From Plasmodium malariae (lineage: Eukaryota; Apicomplexa; Aconoidasida; Haemosporida; Plasmodiidae): 64,000 nucleotides of DNA. Shown here in pieces: positions 1-13,431 of the stretch; within the stretch, counting starts at the first letter, position 1, and the number at the start of each line of letters is the position of its first letter. The stretch lies in contig NC_041784.1 in NCBI RefSeq assembly GCF_900090045.1, forward strand, positions 93,501 through 157,500, written 5' to 3'. Position numbers and translations under genes: made by a program. The notes below the pieces were generated by a model. The model searched no databases, was not told the DNA's origin, and was given only the letters and a program-made list of their open reading frames with translations.

Positions 1-2331
1 ATTTGATTCATAACATTAAAAAATTATGTTCTTTTTTTGTATATTTGAATATTTTAAGATTAGTAATATTTATTTTAAATATATATTTCAAATTAGCGAT
101 ATATTATGATTTTATATATGTATGAGCTTTAAAATGAATATACAATAGCACAGTTCACCTAAATTTATAGAACTGCAACAACTTATATTTATACTAAATG
201 ATGCTTGTTTTTATTTTACATGTTATTCTACTCTAAAATTATTATTTCTTTAGGTTGTTAAGAGAATATATTATTTTTCTAAAAGTAACAGCAAATGTGT
301 CTTTTTTTGTATTTAATGAAAGAAAGTCAATGTTTTTTGTTGATTTTATATGTATATAATGTATTTTTTTTTTTTAAAAAAACTTAATTTTTATAAGAAA
401 TAATGCAGATAAAATATTTATTGTGAAATACTTATTATTATATGATTAATTATTTTTTTTTTTTTATGGCATAAATATGTTCAGTCATAAATATATAATA
501 AAATAACATATTTATTAAATAATGCTTATTTATAATTATTTAATAAATTCGAAACTCTAAAATATTACAATTATGTTAATTGTTAAAACAAATTATTATA
601 TTATTATTGTTCTTAATTCTTGTTATAATTCAATTTTACAGAAATTAATAAAATATATATTATTTTGGAAATTCATATATAAATATATTATACTTTATTA
701 ATATTGTTCATGTCATTCAATAACTAAATTAAATAATACATTAACATATAGTATATATAAATCTTCTTTTTTATCTATCATAATTGTTAATTTGTAAAAA
801 TATTTTATATATGCATAAAAACATATATTATCATTAAGAATAATTAAAATTAATATGTATTTTATACAGTGGAATCATCATATTTACATATTTATTTACA
901 CCATCATTTTGTGTTTTATGGATATCTATAAATATATTGGTTAGTGATTTACTATTTTAAGAATATAAAAAAATATATATTGTTTATAATAACCTCACTG
1001 TTCCCTTTATATTTATATTTATCATTTTTTTTATAAAAACAAAAAAATGATAATATTTTCTTTTTCTTATATATAACTCATATATACAATTCTAATATTT
1101 TAATTCAAGTATTATGTATAAGGTTATTCCTAATAGTTAAAAAGTTTTAGAACAATTTTTACTTATAGTAGTAATTCTATCTATGAGTTTAATATTTTTG
1201 TGCCTTTATAATGTGTTTCAATAAATAATGGGATACAGCATTTATTATTAATATCCCCCCTTTTTTGATTCATTTCTATTTTAAAACAACTACATGAATA
1301 TATATGTTATAATGAACTATAAGTAAAAAAGATAATGATTTTTACTAATGAATTTATTGATATATAAAATATTTAACTAAAATTATAGTATTATGCATAT
1401 ATTTTATACAGTTACCTTTCTATTTTTATTACTTTGTTATTTATTAACATTTCTTATGAAACATATACATTAAAATTAAAAAAAATATTAAAACATAAAA
1501 CTTGAATAATTTAATAATATTTCATTTATAAATAAAATATAAAATCAGCTTAACTAAATATTTCAATTTTCAAATATTATTAAACAAGAATAAAAAATTT
1601 TAATCTACATACCTTTAAAATAAATATTGCTTTACAAATTTGGTAGTATACCACATCATCAATTTTTTAAATATATTTTAAAACATTAACTTGTGTAATT
1701 GTTACAATTATTATAACACTAAATATCAATGAAAACATTGCTTTTTTTTTTTTTTAATATATCATTACTACTATTTTATTATTATAATAATTTATTAATA
1801 ATTATCTGTTTTCCATAATATAATGCTTATAACATTAGAATTATTAATAGGAAAATATCAATGAAATGCGTTATTATTCTCTTAATACAGAGAAAAATAA
1901 ATTACCTATATTTTCTACGTTCTATATTCTATAATATATCAATATTTCGAAATATTATGAAACGATATATTTATTTTTTTATTTTATTTTGAAAATTAAT
2001 AATAAAAAAAAATGAAATGATTATGCTAATATATTAAAAAACTTATTTATATACTTTGAATATTTTATAATGAATTAAAATTTTATTATTCCAATGAAAA
2101 TTAACCTTTGATAAATAAAATTAAAAAAAAGATTTATAATATATTTTTACCTTTATTATAACTTGTCCTCATAAAAAATATTGCAGTTAGATATATTTTA
2201 TTAAGTTTCTACAAAATAAAAAAAAAACAAAATTAAATAAATAATCATTCTATCCCTTATAGTTCTAAATATAATATATTATTTTTTAATTATTTAATAA
2301 TACATGTATTACAATATTATTAATTTATATA
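1..2331. other. Intergenic AT-rich DNA
   Basis: No convincing reading frame on either strand. Poly-T runs and short TA tracts dominate. The last few hundred bases must hold the promoter of the downstream fam-l gene, but no specific element can be named. Confidence 0.6.
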
Positions 2332-3317
2332 ATGAAACAAAAATATTCCTTGTTCTTTTTTATTAAAATTGCTACATCTATCCTTTCAATTTGGATATGT
2401 CATTTTAGCAATGATATTGTATGAAAATATTACTAAAGTATATTTGTGTTAATCATACATTTAGTATTTTATTTTTATTAGAATATTTTGTATTATGAAA
2501 TTAATTAGCCTTTTAAATAATGAGTATTTATTTTATTTTTTAGGGTAAGATTAACAAATATTTGAATGAAAACTACACCCTCTATGATAAATTACATACA
2601 AGATGTTATCGATTACTAGCACAATGTAAACCAGTTCAATATTCACATATTATGGGTTTAAAAGTAAATACAAGTAATGGAATGAATAAAACGAATGATA
2701 TATATAATAAAGAAAAGGGGTTAAATGGAAGGAACAAACAATCAAGTTGGTGCTCGTCAAATAGTCCGGCATGCCACAAAAAAGATATAAACAATAATTC
2801 ATATATATTTGAAAAAAAAAAATGTTCCTACTTTGAAAAAAATATATTCAAAGAACTAGATTTTATGGATTTTCTTAAAAATAACAAAACAGTTAGTGAT
2901 AAAACGTACAAAATAGTAATACGTAAAAAATACGGATTACGAATTGCTACTCCTGTATTATTATTCTTGTTGTTTTTAATATTGTTAACAATAGATTTTT
3001 CACTAGGTATTTCAATTCAGAAGAGTTTGCCGATATCAATAGCGTCGTGGGATCCATTGGGAATTTCGACGTCGGGATGGTTTAAAAAAATTTTTAATGA
3101 GATGAAAAATCAGAATTGGTTTTGGAAGTCCCCATTATGGACGAGTGATAATGCAGTGGCGCAAGGTATAAATGAAACTGCATTATTAGGGCGTTTTTGT
3201 GGTGTTCTAATATATTTTCTACCTTTTTTTATATTAGGTGTTACCGTTATATCAGCGATAATATACTATCATAAAAAGGTTAAAAAATATGAAAAAATTA
3301 AATTTAGAAAAAGGTAA
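2332..3317 (+). CDS. fam-l-type exported two-TM protein (2 exons)
   Basis: Two exons, 2332-2418 and 2544-3317, give about 286 residues. Exon 1 codes 29 residues starting MKQKYSLFFFIKIATSILSI, a recessed hydrophobic leader, and ends at GTATGA. Exon 2 follows a T-rich tract ending TTTTTTAG and keeps phase 0. A canonical PEXEL motif RLLAQ lies near residues 52-56, so export into the host cell is likely. Two hydrophobic segments near residues 160-183 and 243-271 flank a loop rich in Trp, Ser and Gly, and the tail is basic. This order (leader, PEXEL at the start of exon 2, Asn/Lys-rich spacer, two TMs) matches the fam-l family of P. malariae as I know it. Function in that family is unknown. fam-l genes often pair with fam-m genes, but no intact partner is seen here. 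Confidence 0.82.
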
Positions 3318-4946
3318 AATAAATAATAAAAACATAATTCCTTCTATAGATAATTCTTCAATATTAAGTAATATTTGTAACATTATTAGTGATATAACTT
3401 ATAGGCATACACATATTTCCTTATATATTATAAATGTACCAACAAATATATGGTCTTTTTGATAAAAACCTGTAAATATGTCAGTTTTTAGTTATTTGGT
3501 TAATCAGAAATTTTTGATTCTATTAATTTCCTTTATTTTGTATAACCTTGATTCAGATTTATGGTTTCATATATATATTTTTCTATTTGAATAAAATATA
3601 ATGAAAAAGATGCGTATATTCTTTAAAATGAATTAATAATAGCATTATTTAGCTAAAATTATTGAATTATGCTAATTCATATTTAATACAAAAACTGTTT
3701 CTTTTCGTTTTTTATCTTTTTCTAAGTCAAATATTATTATTTTTTTTATTATATTTAGAAAACGTATTATTCTTTTTAAATGAGCAATAATTATGTCTTG
3801 TTTTGCATTTAATGAAAAAAATTGAATGTATTTCCCTATATTGATATGCATATACATATATTTTTTTTTAAAAGAAAAAACTAAATTTTTATTATATAAA
3901 ATAAGTTTATGAGAAATATTGTAAAAAAAATATTTACTGTAAAAAGTTTTTTAATGTACATTTAGTTTGTTATTTTATTTTTTTTATTTTTTGTAAATTT
4001 TATTAATTATTATTATTTTTATTGGGCAATTTGGTCTATGTATTAATTAATTATATAATTCTGTTCTCATACATTTTCCTGTTCTTGTTTCTATGACAGA
4101 AAAGACGTTAATAATCATATAAGGATTTACATAAATTTTCTTTTAAATCTTTTCTTCACTTTATTATTAGCTCTATATTTTAAAAACTACTTTTGTATAA
4201 AATAATATATGTATAATAATAAAGCACTTTGTATTTCTTAAGTTCTACGAATATCATAGTAAAATTAACATATTTTTTTTTTTATATTTTCTAGATACAT
4301 CCAATTACAAATGTTCGAGTTGTATATATATTATATATGTATATATTATGTACATAAATTAATTTTATGTACAAATGTTTAACAACATAAAAAATTATTC
4401 ATTAATATAACATTTTTAATACTTACTAAATTTTATACATTTTAATTTATTTTAATTAGTAATGTATATTTACATATATTATCTACTAAAACGTACATGT
4501 TTTTTTGGTTTTTTTTTTCTTTTAAACTAGCATATATTAAATATAAATATAATCACATAAAATAGATAAAATAAATTTGTATTTTAGAGAAAAAAAAATG
4601 CGAAGAAATATAATATTCCAATTGTTATTTATAATTATTAAAAAAGTTACTTATATAACTAAAATTTTCAAGGTTTTATATACATTGGAACTTAAAATAA
4701 ATATGTTTCCTATATGAGACAAAAATAAGTAATTTTTTATTAAATTTACTACATTTACCTTCTTATCATGGAACTTGAAATGTTATTATGAGTTAAAATA
4801 TAAAAATAAAATTTGTGAATTTTCTATGTCTTTTGGTAGTTATCTCGTTATATTTTTATTTTACAATGAACTTTTATTAATGCTAGAATAAATATACTTT
4901 TCTAATTATTGAAGATTAATCTGAATTTTTAGTTCACTACATCTTG
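3318..4946. other. Intergenic AT-rich DNA
   Basis: 3' flank of the fam-l gene. Only short chance frames are present; a 61-codon frame on the minus strand (3672-3857) has no leader, domain or splice support. Confidence 0.5.
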
Positions 4947-5812
4947 TCAATTATGGAATAACAGAAACTTAGAAAATATTGCATTAAAGGTAAGTACTAA
5001 CAGATAATTACTGGGGATAGAAATAAAACAATTATATTCAAGACCAGTAAATATCGGTATAGCGGTAAAAAATAAAATTAAAAAAGGTGAAAATAATTTC
5101 ATACATCGTTCAAATGAATTAAAAAATGGAAGCAACTGTGAAAAGTCTAACAAATTAGCTCATAATGACAAGTCCAAAAAACCAGTTAATGCACCAGCAT
5201 ATATTGATAATTTTGAAGGACTAGATGACTTACATAATGAGAATAATAAAAAACACAACTACGTAATTCGTTTAACATTGATTATATGGAAAGTTGTCTA
5301 AAATTAATATGTTTATATATTACATTAAATTTTTTATATGAAGTATTGTTAAAGAAAAAGGAACTAAAATATGAAAAGCACTTAAACATATTAAGACATT
5401 ATTGCTTTAAGCATTATTATGATGGAAAAAACAGAACAGTTATATGATACATGAGCCCCTTTTTTTAACCATTTTTTCCTTATTTATACAATTTTTTTAT
5501 TAGCTATATCATTTGTATTCATTTTTGCATGTTGTTAGGAATAACTTATACATTACATTATTTCTTTAGAGACAGGCATTTTGACAGAATTTTATTTTAT
5601 ATACAAATTAATAAAATGTATTAAAACTGTTAAAGCTCCCGCTTCCAAGAATCTGCGCTTAAAATATTTCGATTGCGAACACAATGAAAAAGCAAAAAAC
5701 AAAATTCTTTTATGTTGAAGTAAAATAAAAAAAATCTGATAGTGAGGATGATGAAGAAAATGGAATTATTGATTTTGATAAAAAAAATACTCCATTAAAG
5801 AAAAAAATTTAA
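4947..5812 (+). pseudogene. Relic of an exported-type protein gene
   Basis: Several plus-strand stretches read as hydrophilic Plasmodium protein but are broken by stops and frame changes. The longest runs from about 5015 to 5301 after an in-frame TAA at 5012-5014. It contains NELKNGSNCEKSNKLAHN and then an acidic patch with DNFEGLDDLHNENNKK. Near 5345-5445 a Lys-rich piece with KKKELKYEKHLNILRHY is read in another frame. Near 5495-5620 a hydrophobic TM-like stretch appears. Near 5740-5812 an acidic tail with KSDSEDDEENGIIDFDKK ends at TAA. The order spacer, basic helix, TM, charged tail resembles a decayed exported protein gene. The family is not recognised. The long open frame on the opposite strand is its shadow. 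Confidence 0.5.
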
Positions 5813-6293
5813 CTTATACATTTGAATATATTTAAAATTATATAAGAGCTTAATAGTAAGAATATATAAATGCCTAATATAAATATATGATATTTGAGTT
5901 TTTCTTAATTTTATTTCTTATTTTAAAAAATTTATTTTGTATGATTTTATATTTCTTTCTAATATATATAGGATCTTTTGTTTTTATTCTTGTACAGTTA
6001 ATAAACTTTTGTAATTATTATATGAAAATGTTCTTCTTGACAATTTTTTTTTTTTTTTTTTTTTTTATTTGCCTATGTAACAAAAATATTCATATTTTTA
6101 TTAGTTCTTCTTTTAATATGAAAGTATTATTCTCGTACTTAAAATAAATTTTATGTATTGCTTTCATAAAATAAATTAGTGTTTTTGTATTTTACTCACA
6201 TGAACATATTTTAGCCTAATTTAAAGATCAAAACTATTTTAATAAAGCTAAATAAAGTGTCATTATCAGTATTTATTAATACTATATTTATAG
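5813..6293. other. Intergenic AT-rich DNA
   Basis: Holds an F/I/L-rich frame at 5887-6147 that contains a run of about 23 T. It looks like chance open frame in T-rich DNA, not a gene. Confidence 0.5.
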
Positions 6294-6439
6294 GCTTCCA
6301 TTATCTTGAAATTTTAAGGTCTAAATATACAGATAAGATAATCTCATTACGATTAATTAGGGTGGAAAATGTCCCTAATATAGACAGTACACCATCAACG
6401 AAATTTGATGTTATGCTGAATATTTTAAAAATAAATTAA
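6294..6439 (+). pseudogene. Exon-like coding fragment, unknown family
   Basis: After a T/A tract ending TTTATAG, a 48-codon frame reads FHYLEILRSKYTDKIISL then a segment with RVENVPNIDSTPSTKFDVML and stops at TAA 6437-6439. The mixed composition (Asp, Pro, Ser, Val, Arg) differs from chance frames here, which are mostly Ile, Phe, Tyr and Lys. No upstream exon with a start codon was found. It could be the last exon of a decayed gene belonging with the relic just upstream. The family is not recognised. Confidence 0.25.
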
Positions 6440-9290
6440 TTTAGTTAACTATACGGAATCATTTAGTTCTTACTTGTATCATATGTTTAGTAGTCTCTAT
6501 TTCATTTATTTCCTTACATATAAAGAACATATTATTTTTACTAAATGGTTCCAATTTTTTACTTAAAAACATTCATTATAGCTTTAGATTATGTATATTA
6601 CACTATAGATAATTCTAGGATTATATAGAAAATGGAGATTCTGTTCTCACATATATATTCATATGCTTTCATCCATGTTATACTATAAACATTTTAAAAA
6701 TCTATCAAGTGCGTAAACCATAAACATATAATAACATATATGCTTTATTATATATGACATGTTTTCTTACTTTTGTTAGCACACTAAATTCTTACATATA
6801 TACTAAAATTTGTGATACACTATATAATAGCTACGTAAATATATGTACTTTACAAAATTCAATAATTATATTATTCATTTGGAAAACTTCAATAATGAAC
6901 ATGTTTTTACTAAAAATAATATGATTAGGTAAATATGTACACCATAATTAAAATATCTTAATGAACTTAAATGAAGCTACTGAAACATAGCCATATTCAG
7001 TTCCAAAAAGTCATCACTTCAATGTTTACTATCACAAGATGTACCTTTCATTGTTACTGGATATTAATTTATCTCCTTATTTCAAATAATTAAATTAACA
7101 ATTATTGCAATTTTTTATGTATTCTTTTTTTTTTTTTTTTAATAACACAATAAAACATTCTACTTGAAAAGGTAACCCTTCTTCTACAATATCCTTGATA
7201 TATTTTAATAGGATAATATAGTCGTATAAGTGTTGTATCTGCATATATGTACCTTTTCTAATATTCGTTGAATCTATTTTATACTAATGTTTTGTTTTTA
7301 ATAAGAAAAAATAAAAATAAGTTGAAATGTACAAGTGCGCAAAATGATCAAATACGAAAAAATGCTACTTAAGATCATTAAATATATTCACTAAAAATCA
7401 GGCGTTATATAACATATCATAATGTACAAAATCATAATTTATAAATTCTCAATAATAGATATATTTATACTTATAACATAAAGTTCTCAACTAGTTAATT
7501 GAAGAATGTTTTAAAAATATACCAAAAAAAAATGTTAGAATGAATTTTTTCACTAATAATACAGCAAAATTAATAATATATATGTGAAAATAATTATGAG
7601 AGAAATATGGTATGCACATACAAAAATAATAGTGTAAACCTGTTTTCTTAGGTAAAAAAAAAAAATATATATATATATATATATATGAAATCAAACGATA
7701 ATTATTTAATGCAAAATTACGTGTTATGAAAAAGTGATAGTGAAAATATAAATGTACGCTGATACTTATTACAAAATCAATATTAATATCATTGCCAAGA
7801 ATAACATATTTAATATATGAAATATTTATTATGAAAAATTCATCTACATAATAGATATATAAAGATAATTAAATAAATAAGTGTGCGTGACTTTATCACT
7901 AGCTGTAGTGGAAGAAAAAAATTTTCATTGTATATTATAAAAACTGGTTACAATATAGATTTGTTACATATAAATGTTGAATTAACACATAAATAATAAT
8001 TTTCATGCTATGATAATTAAATGATAAAATATGTGAATATTTCTGGAACACTATTTTTTATATGTAAGTGCTAGAAAGGTACGATTTGATAATGTGTAAA
8101 TTAAACATAGAAGGTTAATAAATAGTCATAAAGCATAGAATGATATTTATTAAAACCTAACATTAACATCACATATTTTGTAATAAGTTAATGACCATAA
8201 ATATAATTTATTGCATTATTCGTGATATCAAATATAAAAAAGATCCTGTGTTATATGATGCGACTCTATATTTATTTGCATAAATGAAAGAATACACATA
8301 AATTTAAAATTTATTTATCATAAAATTTTTTTTTTTATAATTTATTCGTACACTTTATTCTTTAAAATTTCCTGAAATTTTAGAGCATACCTATAATTAT
8401 AAACTATAAACATAATATAAAAAGAACTACAAATTTAAATACATAAGTGCCTTTTTATTATAATTTTGTTCACAGTTACTATATGTGTATATATTATATA
8501 TTTAATAAAAAAATATTAAAACATGTTATTTAAAGTAATAAATAATGCTAATAAAATTTAATTTTATATATATTCTCAGCTTTATGCTGCGTTTTTAAAC
8601 ATATATATGTATATATAGGAATTATATTAGTGTATTTTATATTAAAATTTTACATGTTAAACATAACCATTTTATTGTTAAATATTTATTTTAAAAACAT
8701 AAATTATATATTTATAGAGCTATTAACAAATATTCAAAATTTTGAATTATAATTAAGTTTGAATTATTTTAAATTAAATTTTTCGTATAGAGTGCAGTAT
8801 CATATAATGATTTTAAAAATATTTAAAAAAAAATAATGTAACATATATCAAAAAAGATAAAGAAATGTTTTTTTTTATTCATAATACAGTAAAGAAAAAA
8901 AAACAATAAATAAATAATAATAATAAAATAAATATTTTTATATAAATATTTGAAAATTAATTTTACATAGTTCTTTCCATATATTTTCAGATATTTGTGA
9001 AAATTTTTTTTTTCCTTATGTTACCCCACGTCACCGGCTATTATAAGAATATTATATATTGTGTATACCATGTATGCACATATAATATGTTAAAATACAA
9101 CTATTTAAATATAAAATATTATAAAACATTATGAACTGTTTTTATGTATATTCCCCTCTATGTCACTGTTAAGCAAAATATTTTTAAAGCAGTGGGACAA
9201 TATATAGGGAATTAAAATAAAATGAAAAGTTGATAGAAAAAAAAATTGTATAAATATATATTCAAAAATTAAAAATAAATAAAGCCAAAA
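6440..9290. other. Intergenic AT-rich DNA
   Basis: Almost 3 kb without a supported gene. It includes a poly-A plus TA tract near 7661-7690 and a poly-T tract near 7125-7140. A small G/C-rich patch lies near 9020-9050 but gives no long frame. Confidence 0.5.
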
Positions 9291-9874
9291 TTATTTAAAT
9301 GTAATTTGTTTAAACATAACTATAATAAAATAACGGTTTATGTCAAGTAATTATTTACAAAATTTTCCTATTAATATATATATATATATTTTTTTTTTTC
9401 TCACCATTCAGTTTCTCTTATGTATTTTTTCAAAAAAAAAAATTTTAAATTAAAAATAATATACTTACATTACGTCAGAATAATCTATGTAGTCTGAAAT
9501 AAGTTTAAATTGTTCTGTAATTGCATTTACAAGTTCATATCTTAAAAAGTTATTATAAAATAGTCCATGAGCTTTTTTATTTTTCATCCTAAATATATAT
9601 TTACTTATAGTGATAAAAAGATAACTTTATATAATAATCAAATATAGAAAAATTCAGAAAAAAAAATAGCATCATTTTAATCTATTTGTTCGAATATATC
9701 TACGAATAACTACAGAATAATAATTATGAAGTTTAAATGTTTCTTATATTATTTAACCTTGTACATTATTCCAGTTACATGGAATTATAGTATTATAATT
9801 TTTATTTAAAAAGATATACTTCGTTTTATGCTTCTTTAAACATATAACATAATTAATTTTGCTAGGATTATATC
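9291..9874 (-). pseudogene. Possible three-exon gene fragment, unknown
   Basis: Three minus-strand segments join in frame with GT/AG borders: 9874-9758, 9571-9469 and 9319-9291. The first reads GYNPSKINYVICLKKHKTKY onward and ends with IIPCNWNNVQ. The second reads HGLFYNNFLRYELVNAITEQ followed by FKLISDYIDYSDV and ends at a strong GTAAGTAT donor. The third closes with a short tail and TAA. The coding segments total 249 bases, a multiple of three. No starting exon with an ATG was found, so this may be the 3' end of a decayed gene. No family was recognised, and the join between segments one and two relies on a weak acceptor, AAAAAG. Confidence 0.25.
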
Positions 9875-10830
9875 CTAACAATTTTTCATAATTTAAAGAA
9901 GTGATCAAAGTTACATTTATTGATTAATTTATGTTAATATGTATTTTAATTATTAAAATTAAGACCAAAATAAATCATATTCAAAAGTTGCAATAAATAT
10001 ATACTTAACAACATTTATATCTAATCAATAATACTATTTTAAATTATTTAATGGCCTAACAAATACCATAAATATTTAACTTTTAGGTAATATAAATATA
10101 ATAATAAATGTTCTATATAAATTTCAATGGTATGTACATTCCACTATAGCAACAATTTAGTATAATTTATAGAATCTTAAATCGTCTCCCTATAATATCA
10201 TAGTAAATATAAAAAACTACTATAATAATAATGATAAAACCGTAATGGTTTATGTCAAAAATAAAGAACAGATGTGATACAATAATTAAGTACTGTACTA
10301 ACATGCTAATAACAATTTCTTCTATAGATTATTTATTTTCAAAAAAAAGAAAAGCATAAAAGCAATCAATTATATTAATATATATAGTATTATTTAAATA
10401 TGTGTCCGGGTTAAGAAAAAAAAAGATATAATATATATATTAATATTATTTTTACACAGTAACTTTTATACCATTTATATGTAATGTTTTAATATTAGTT
10501 ATTTATCTTTTTCTTCATAAAGTTAGTATGAGATATACACAAAAATAATTACTCAACCGTGATTTAAACTAAAAATATTATTAGAAAATAATTTCAGTTG
10601 TAATATATTTATGTAAGGTAAAAAAATATTGCATGCATATAAAATGAATATTAATCAATTAAATTATTTTTTTAGTTCACATATAAATACCTAAATAGTT
10701 CATAATTTTGTAATTTCTATTAACATTTATTAGTTCTAAATTACTCTATTGATAAGTAGAAAGATATATATATGTATCTTTTTTTCAGTTTGTAATTTAC
10801 AACGAACTAGAATTATAATGTAGAGTCAAT
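9875..10830. other. Intergenic AT-rich DNA, 5' flank of STP1
   Basis: No gene seen. A short CT-rich tract ends just upstream of the first STP1 exon. The region presumably carries the STP1 promoter; no motif was identified. Confidence 0.5.
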
Positions 10831-13431
10831 ATGGAAAGTTGTTCTTCATGGGTAATATTCATTGTTTATTTAACGTGAATATATTTAATGATAAATTAAT
10901 TATTTATGATAAAAAAAATTATAATACAAATAACGCAAAAAAATAATGCTTAAATACTTCATAATACTTTTTGTTGAATCTAGAACTACACTGGTTTTGG
11001 TTCTGGAGCATCAGAATATTTTGGTAAAATAGAATTTGTAGAAGCTCGAAAACAAATTCTATCTCTCACTGCTTCCTTAAAGACAAAAACATCTAAAAAC
11101 GAATTTAGAGATGGATGCTTAAAATTGGCTGATTATCTAATTAAAATAAAAGATAAACCTCCAGATTATACTAATCCAAAACGTTGGGTACCAGTACTTA
11201 GAAATTATTTTGGACATAAATTTAAGGAGCTTAGTCAACATGGAGGTTGTCCTATGATTTTTGAACAAAAAGATAGAGATCTGTTAGAATTAAAATATGA
11301 TGCACTAGACTTCTGTGAAATTAATAAATCATATCAAAAAAAACTAAATGCCTTCAAAAAAAGAGGCAGTAGCACATATAATTGTAATAATGACGCCAAA
11401 TGTATAAGTGAATGTACAGAATATAGCACTTGGTTTATAAGCAAGAAGAAATATTTTGAGGAAAAGAAAGGTCTCACTAGTGAAAGTTGCATATTTAAAA
11501 ATACATCATCACAGTTTCCAGAAAAAACATGCAACATACTAAATCCTAAAACATTTAATAAACCTCCTCAATGCTTATTACCGGAACCGGTTATACCTAG
11601 TCAACCTCCACTTAAAGAAAAAGATTTAAGCCCACCAAATGTATATCAGATTAAATCCGAAGATTTACCTGCAACTCAAGAACAAAGTACATTTCAAGGG
11701 AAACTCCCAACTGATAGAGGATCTGATAATTCACGTGATATAGCATCTGGTAGGTCACCTAATAGAGCATCCGAAGATCCACCTCAACTTCAAACATCAT
11801 CCGAAGACAACTCTGAGGCAAGTTTAACTAAGTTAACAGAAGATACACAACATAGACATCCTGAAATAACCAATGTTCCTGTATTTTCGACACCTGAACA
11901 GAAAACAACACAGGATTCTGTATATCAACCTCCAGTTGATCAAGATTCAAACACAGAAGGTGGTATTAAAACTACATCCGTAGTTAATGAAGTATCACTT
12001 CCTAAAACCTTTCAATCTACTCCTTTAGACCCTAAGGTTCAAGGTATCATTACTTCTATTTTCTTTTCTACTTTTGTTTTAATTGAACAAATTAATGCAT
12101 ATATATATAATTTTAATGCAGGTCCAGTAGTAAATTCACATAGCCCATACATATCATCATTTTTAATAACATTTCTAATTATTATTGTGTCTTCTCTTTT
12201 TATTAAAGTAAGATAAAATTAAGTATTAAAAACATTATAAATATTTGATAATTGTAATAATATAATTTTTAAGTACATTTCTTTTGTATTTTAGTATGTT
12301 CTAATGGGGAAGTTTAAAAAAAAGAAAAATATAAGAAGACAAGTTAAATTCCTCAAAATACTACTACCTTCTAATTCTATCAAAAAAGACATATTTTTAT
12401 CAAATGATCACTTGGATCAGCCAATACATGATGATGAAGAAATCATAAAAAAACTAAAAATACATGAACATAACACTATAAAAAATACAAATATGCCAAA
12501 GAGAAAAAAGGACAGATCAAAAACCATTATAGAAGTACATATGAAAGTACTCGAAGAATTTCGAAATGAACAATGGGCATTAAGCAAAAAAGAATTTTTA
12601 GCAATATGTCTAGAAGTATACGCAAATGAGGAATATAGATCTCATCCTAATTTAATAAATTATAATAAAGTGGAAAATATTAAATATAGCACTGATACTA
12701 AAGAAAAAGGAATTCTGTGGAATAAATGGATAGAAAAACACAGAAATATTTCTAAAAAACTGGAAAAAGCAGATTGGTTTAATCATTTGAAAAATGAATG
12801 GAAAAAAGAAATGGAAGAACTAAACAAGAAATATTCAAACGAAAATGAAAAAGTTTCATTTTTAGAAAGAGAAAAAGTTATATGGAGACAGTGGATATCA
12901 AACAAGGGTAAAATTGTAGAACAAAATATGGAAGAGGACTGGTTTAAGGGATTAACAGATGAATTTAATAATATATTGGGTGAATATGAAAATGAAGAAA
13001 CTAAAAGTAGTGTATCATTAATAAATATAGAAGAAATGGCACACAACAAAAGTTGTGAAGAATTATACAAATATATTAAAAAAAAATTACTAGCAAAACT
13101 GTGTATACTTGTATTTATGACGATATTAGAGGAATGCAAAAAAGAGGAGCGTATAGAAAATAGGGAATCATATTTTGATAATTTCATAAATGAATGTAAG
13201 TCAGAAGAAAACTCAGATAGAAAAGAACAAATCATAGAGGATATAAGAGATACTAACTGCAATATTTTGGAGAGTGGTAAAAATAATAAAATACATGATG
13301 ATAAAGGTGAAAAATGTTTTAGAGAGAACATAGAAGATTGGATAAGAGAAGATGATTCATATTCAAATTCTACTATAAATAATAATATTGTAGGAAAATC
13401 CGATGATATAATAGAAAAATACATTTCATAA
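10831..13431 (+). CDS. STP1 surface-type transmembrane protein (3 exons)
   Basis: Exons 10831-10851, 10984-12207 and 12295-13431 join in phase 0 at GTAATA, GTAAGA and two AG acceptors, giving about 793 residues. Exon 1 is very short (MESCSSW). Exon 2 carries an N-terminal Cys-containing domain (Cys in the motifs GGCPMIF, DFCEINK, YNCNND and CISECTEY), then a Pro/Ser/Thr/Glu-rich low-complexity spacer, then a hydrophobic segment near residues 399-415. Exon 3 begins YVLMGKFKKKKNIRRQVKFL, a basic juxtamembrane stretch, then an acidic, Trp-rich helical region with repeated W..W patterns (LWNKWIEK, DWFNHLKNEW, IWRQWIS, DWFKGL). This order matches STP1, which shares its Trp-rich cytoplasmic part with SURFIN-like proteins. 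The role is inferred as a variant surface or exported membrane antigen. No PEXEL was seen. The frame is intact. Exon 1 is the least certain part. Confidence 0.85.

Noticed and set aside
11334..11537. Minus-strand 67-codon frame
   Set aside because: Antisense of the Cys-containing STP1 exon 2 domain, with no start context or leader.
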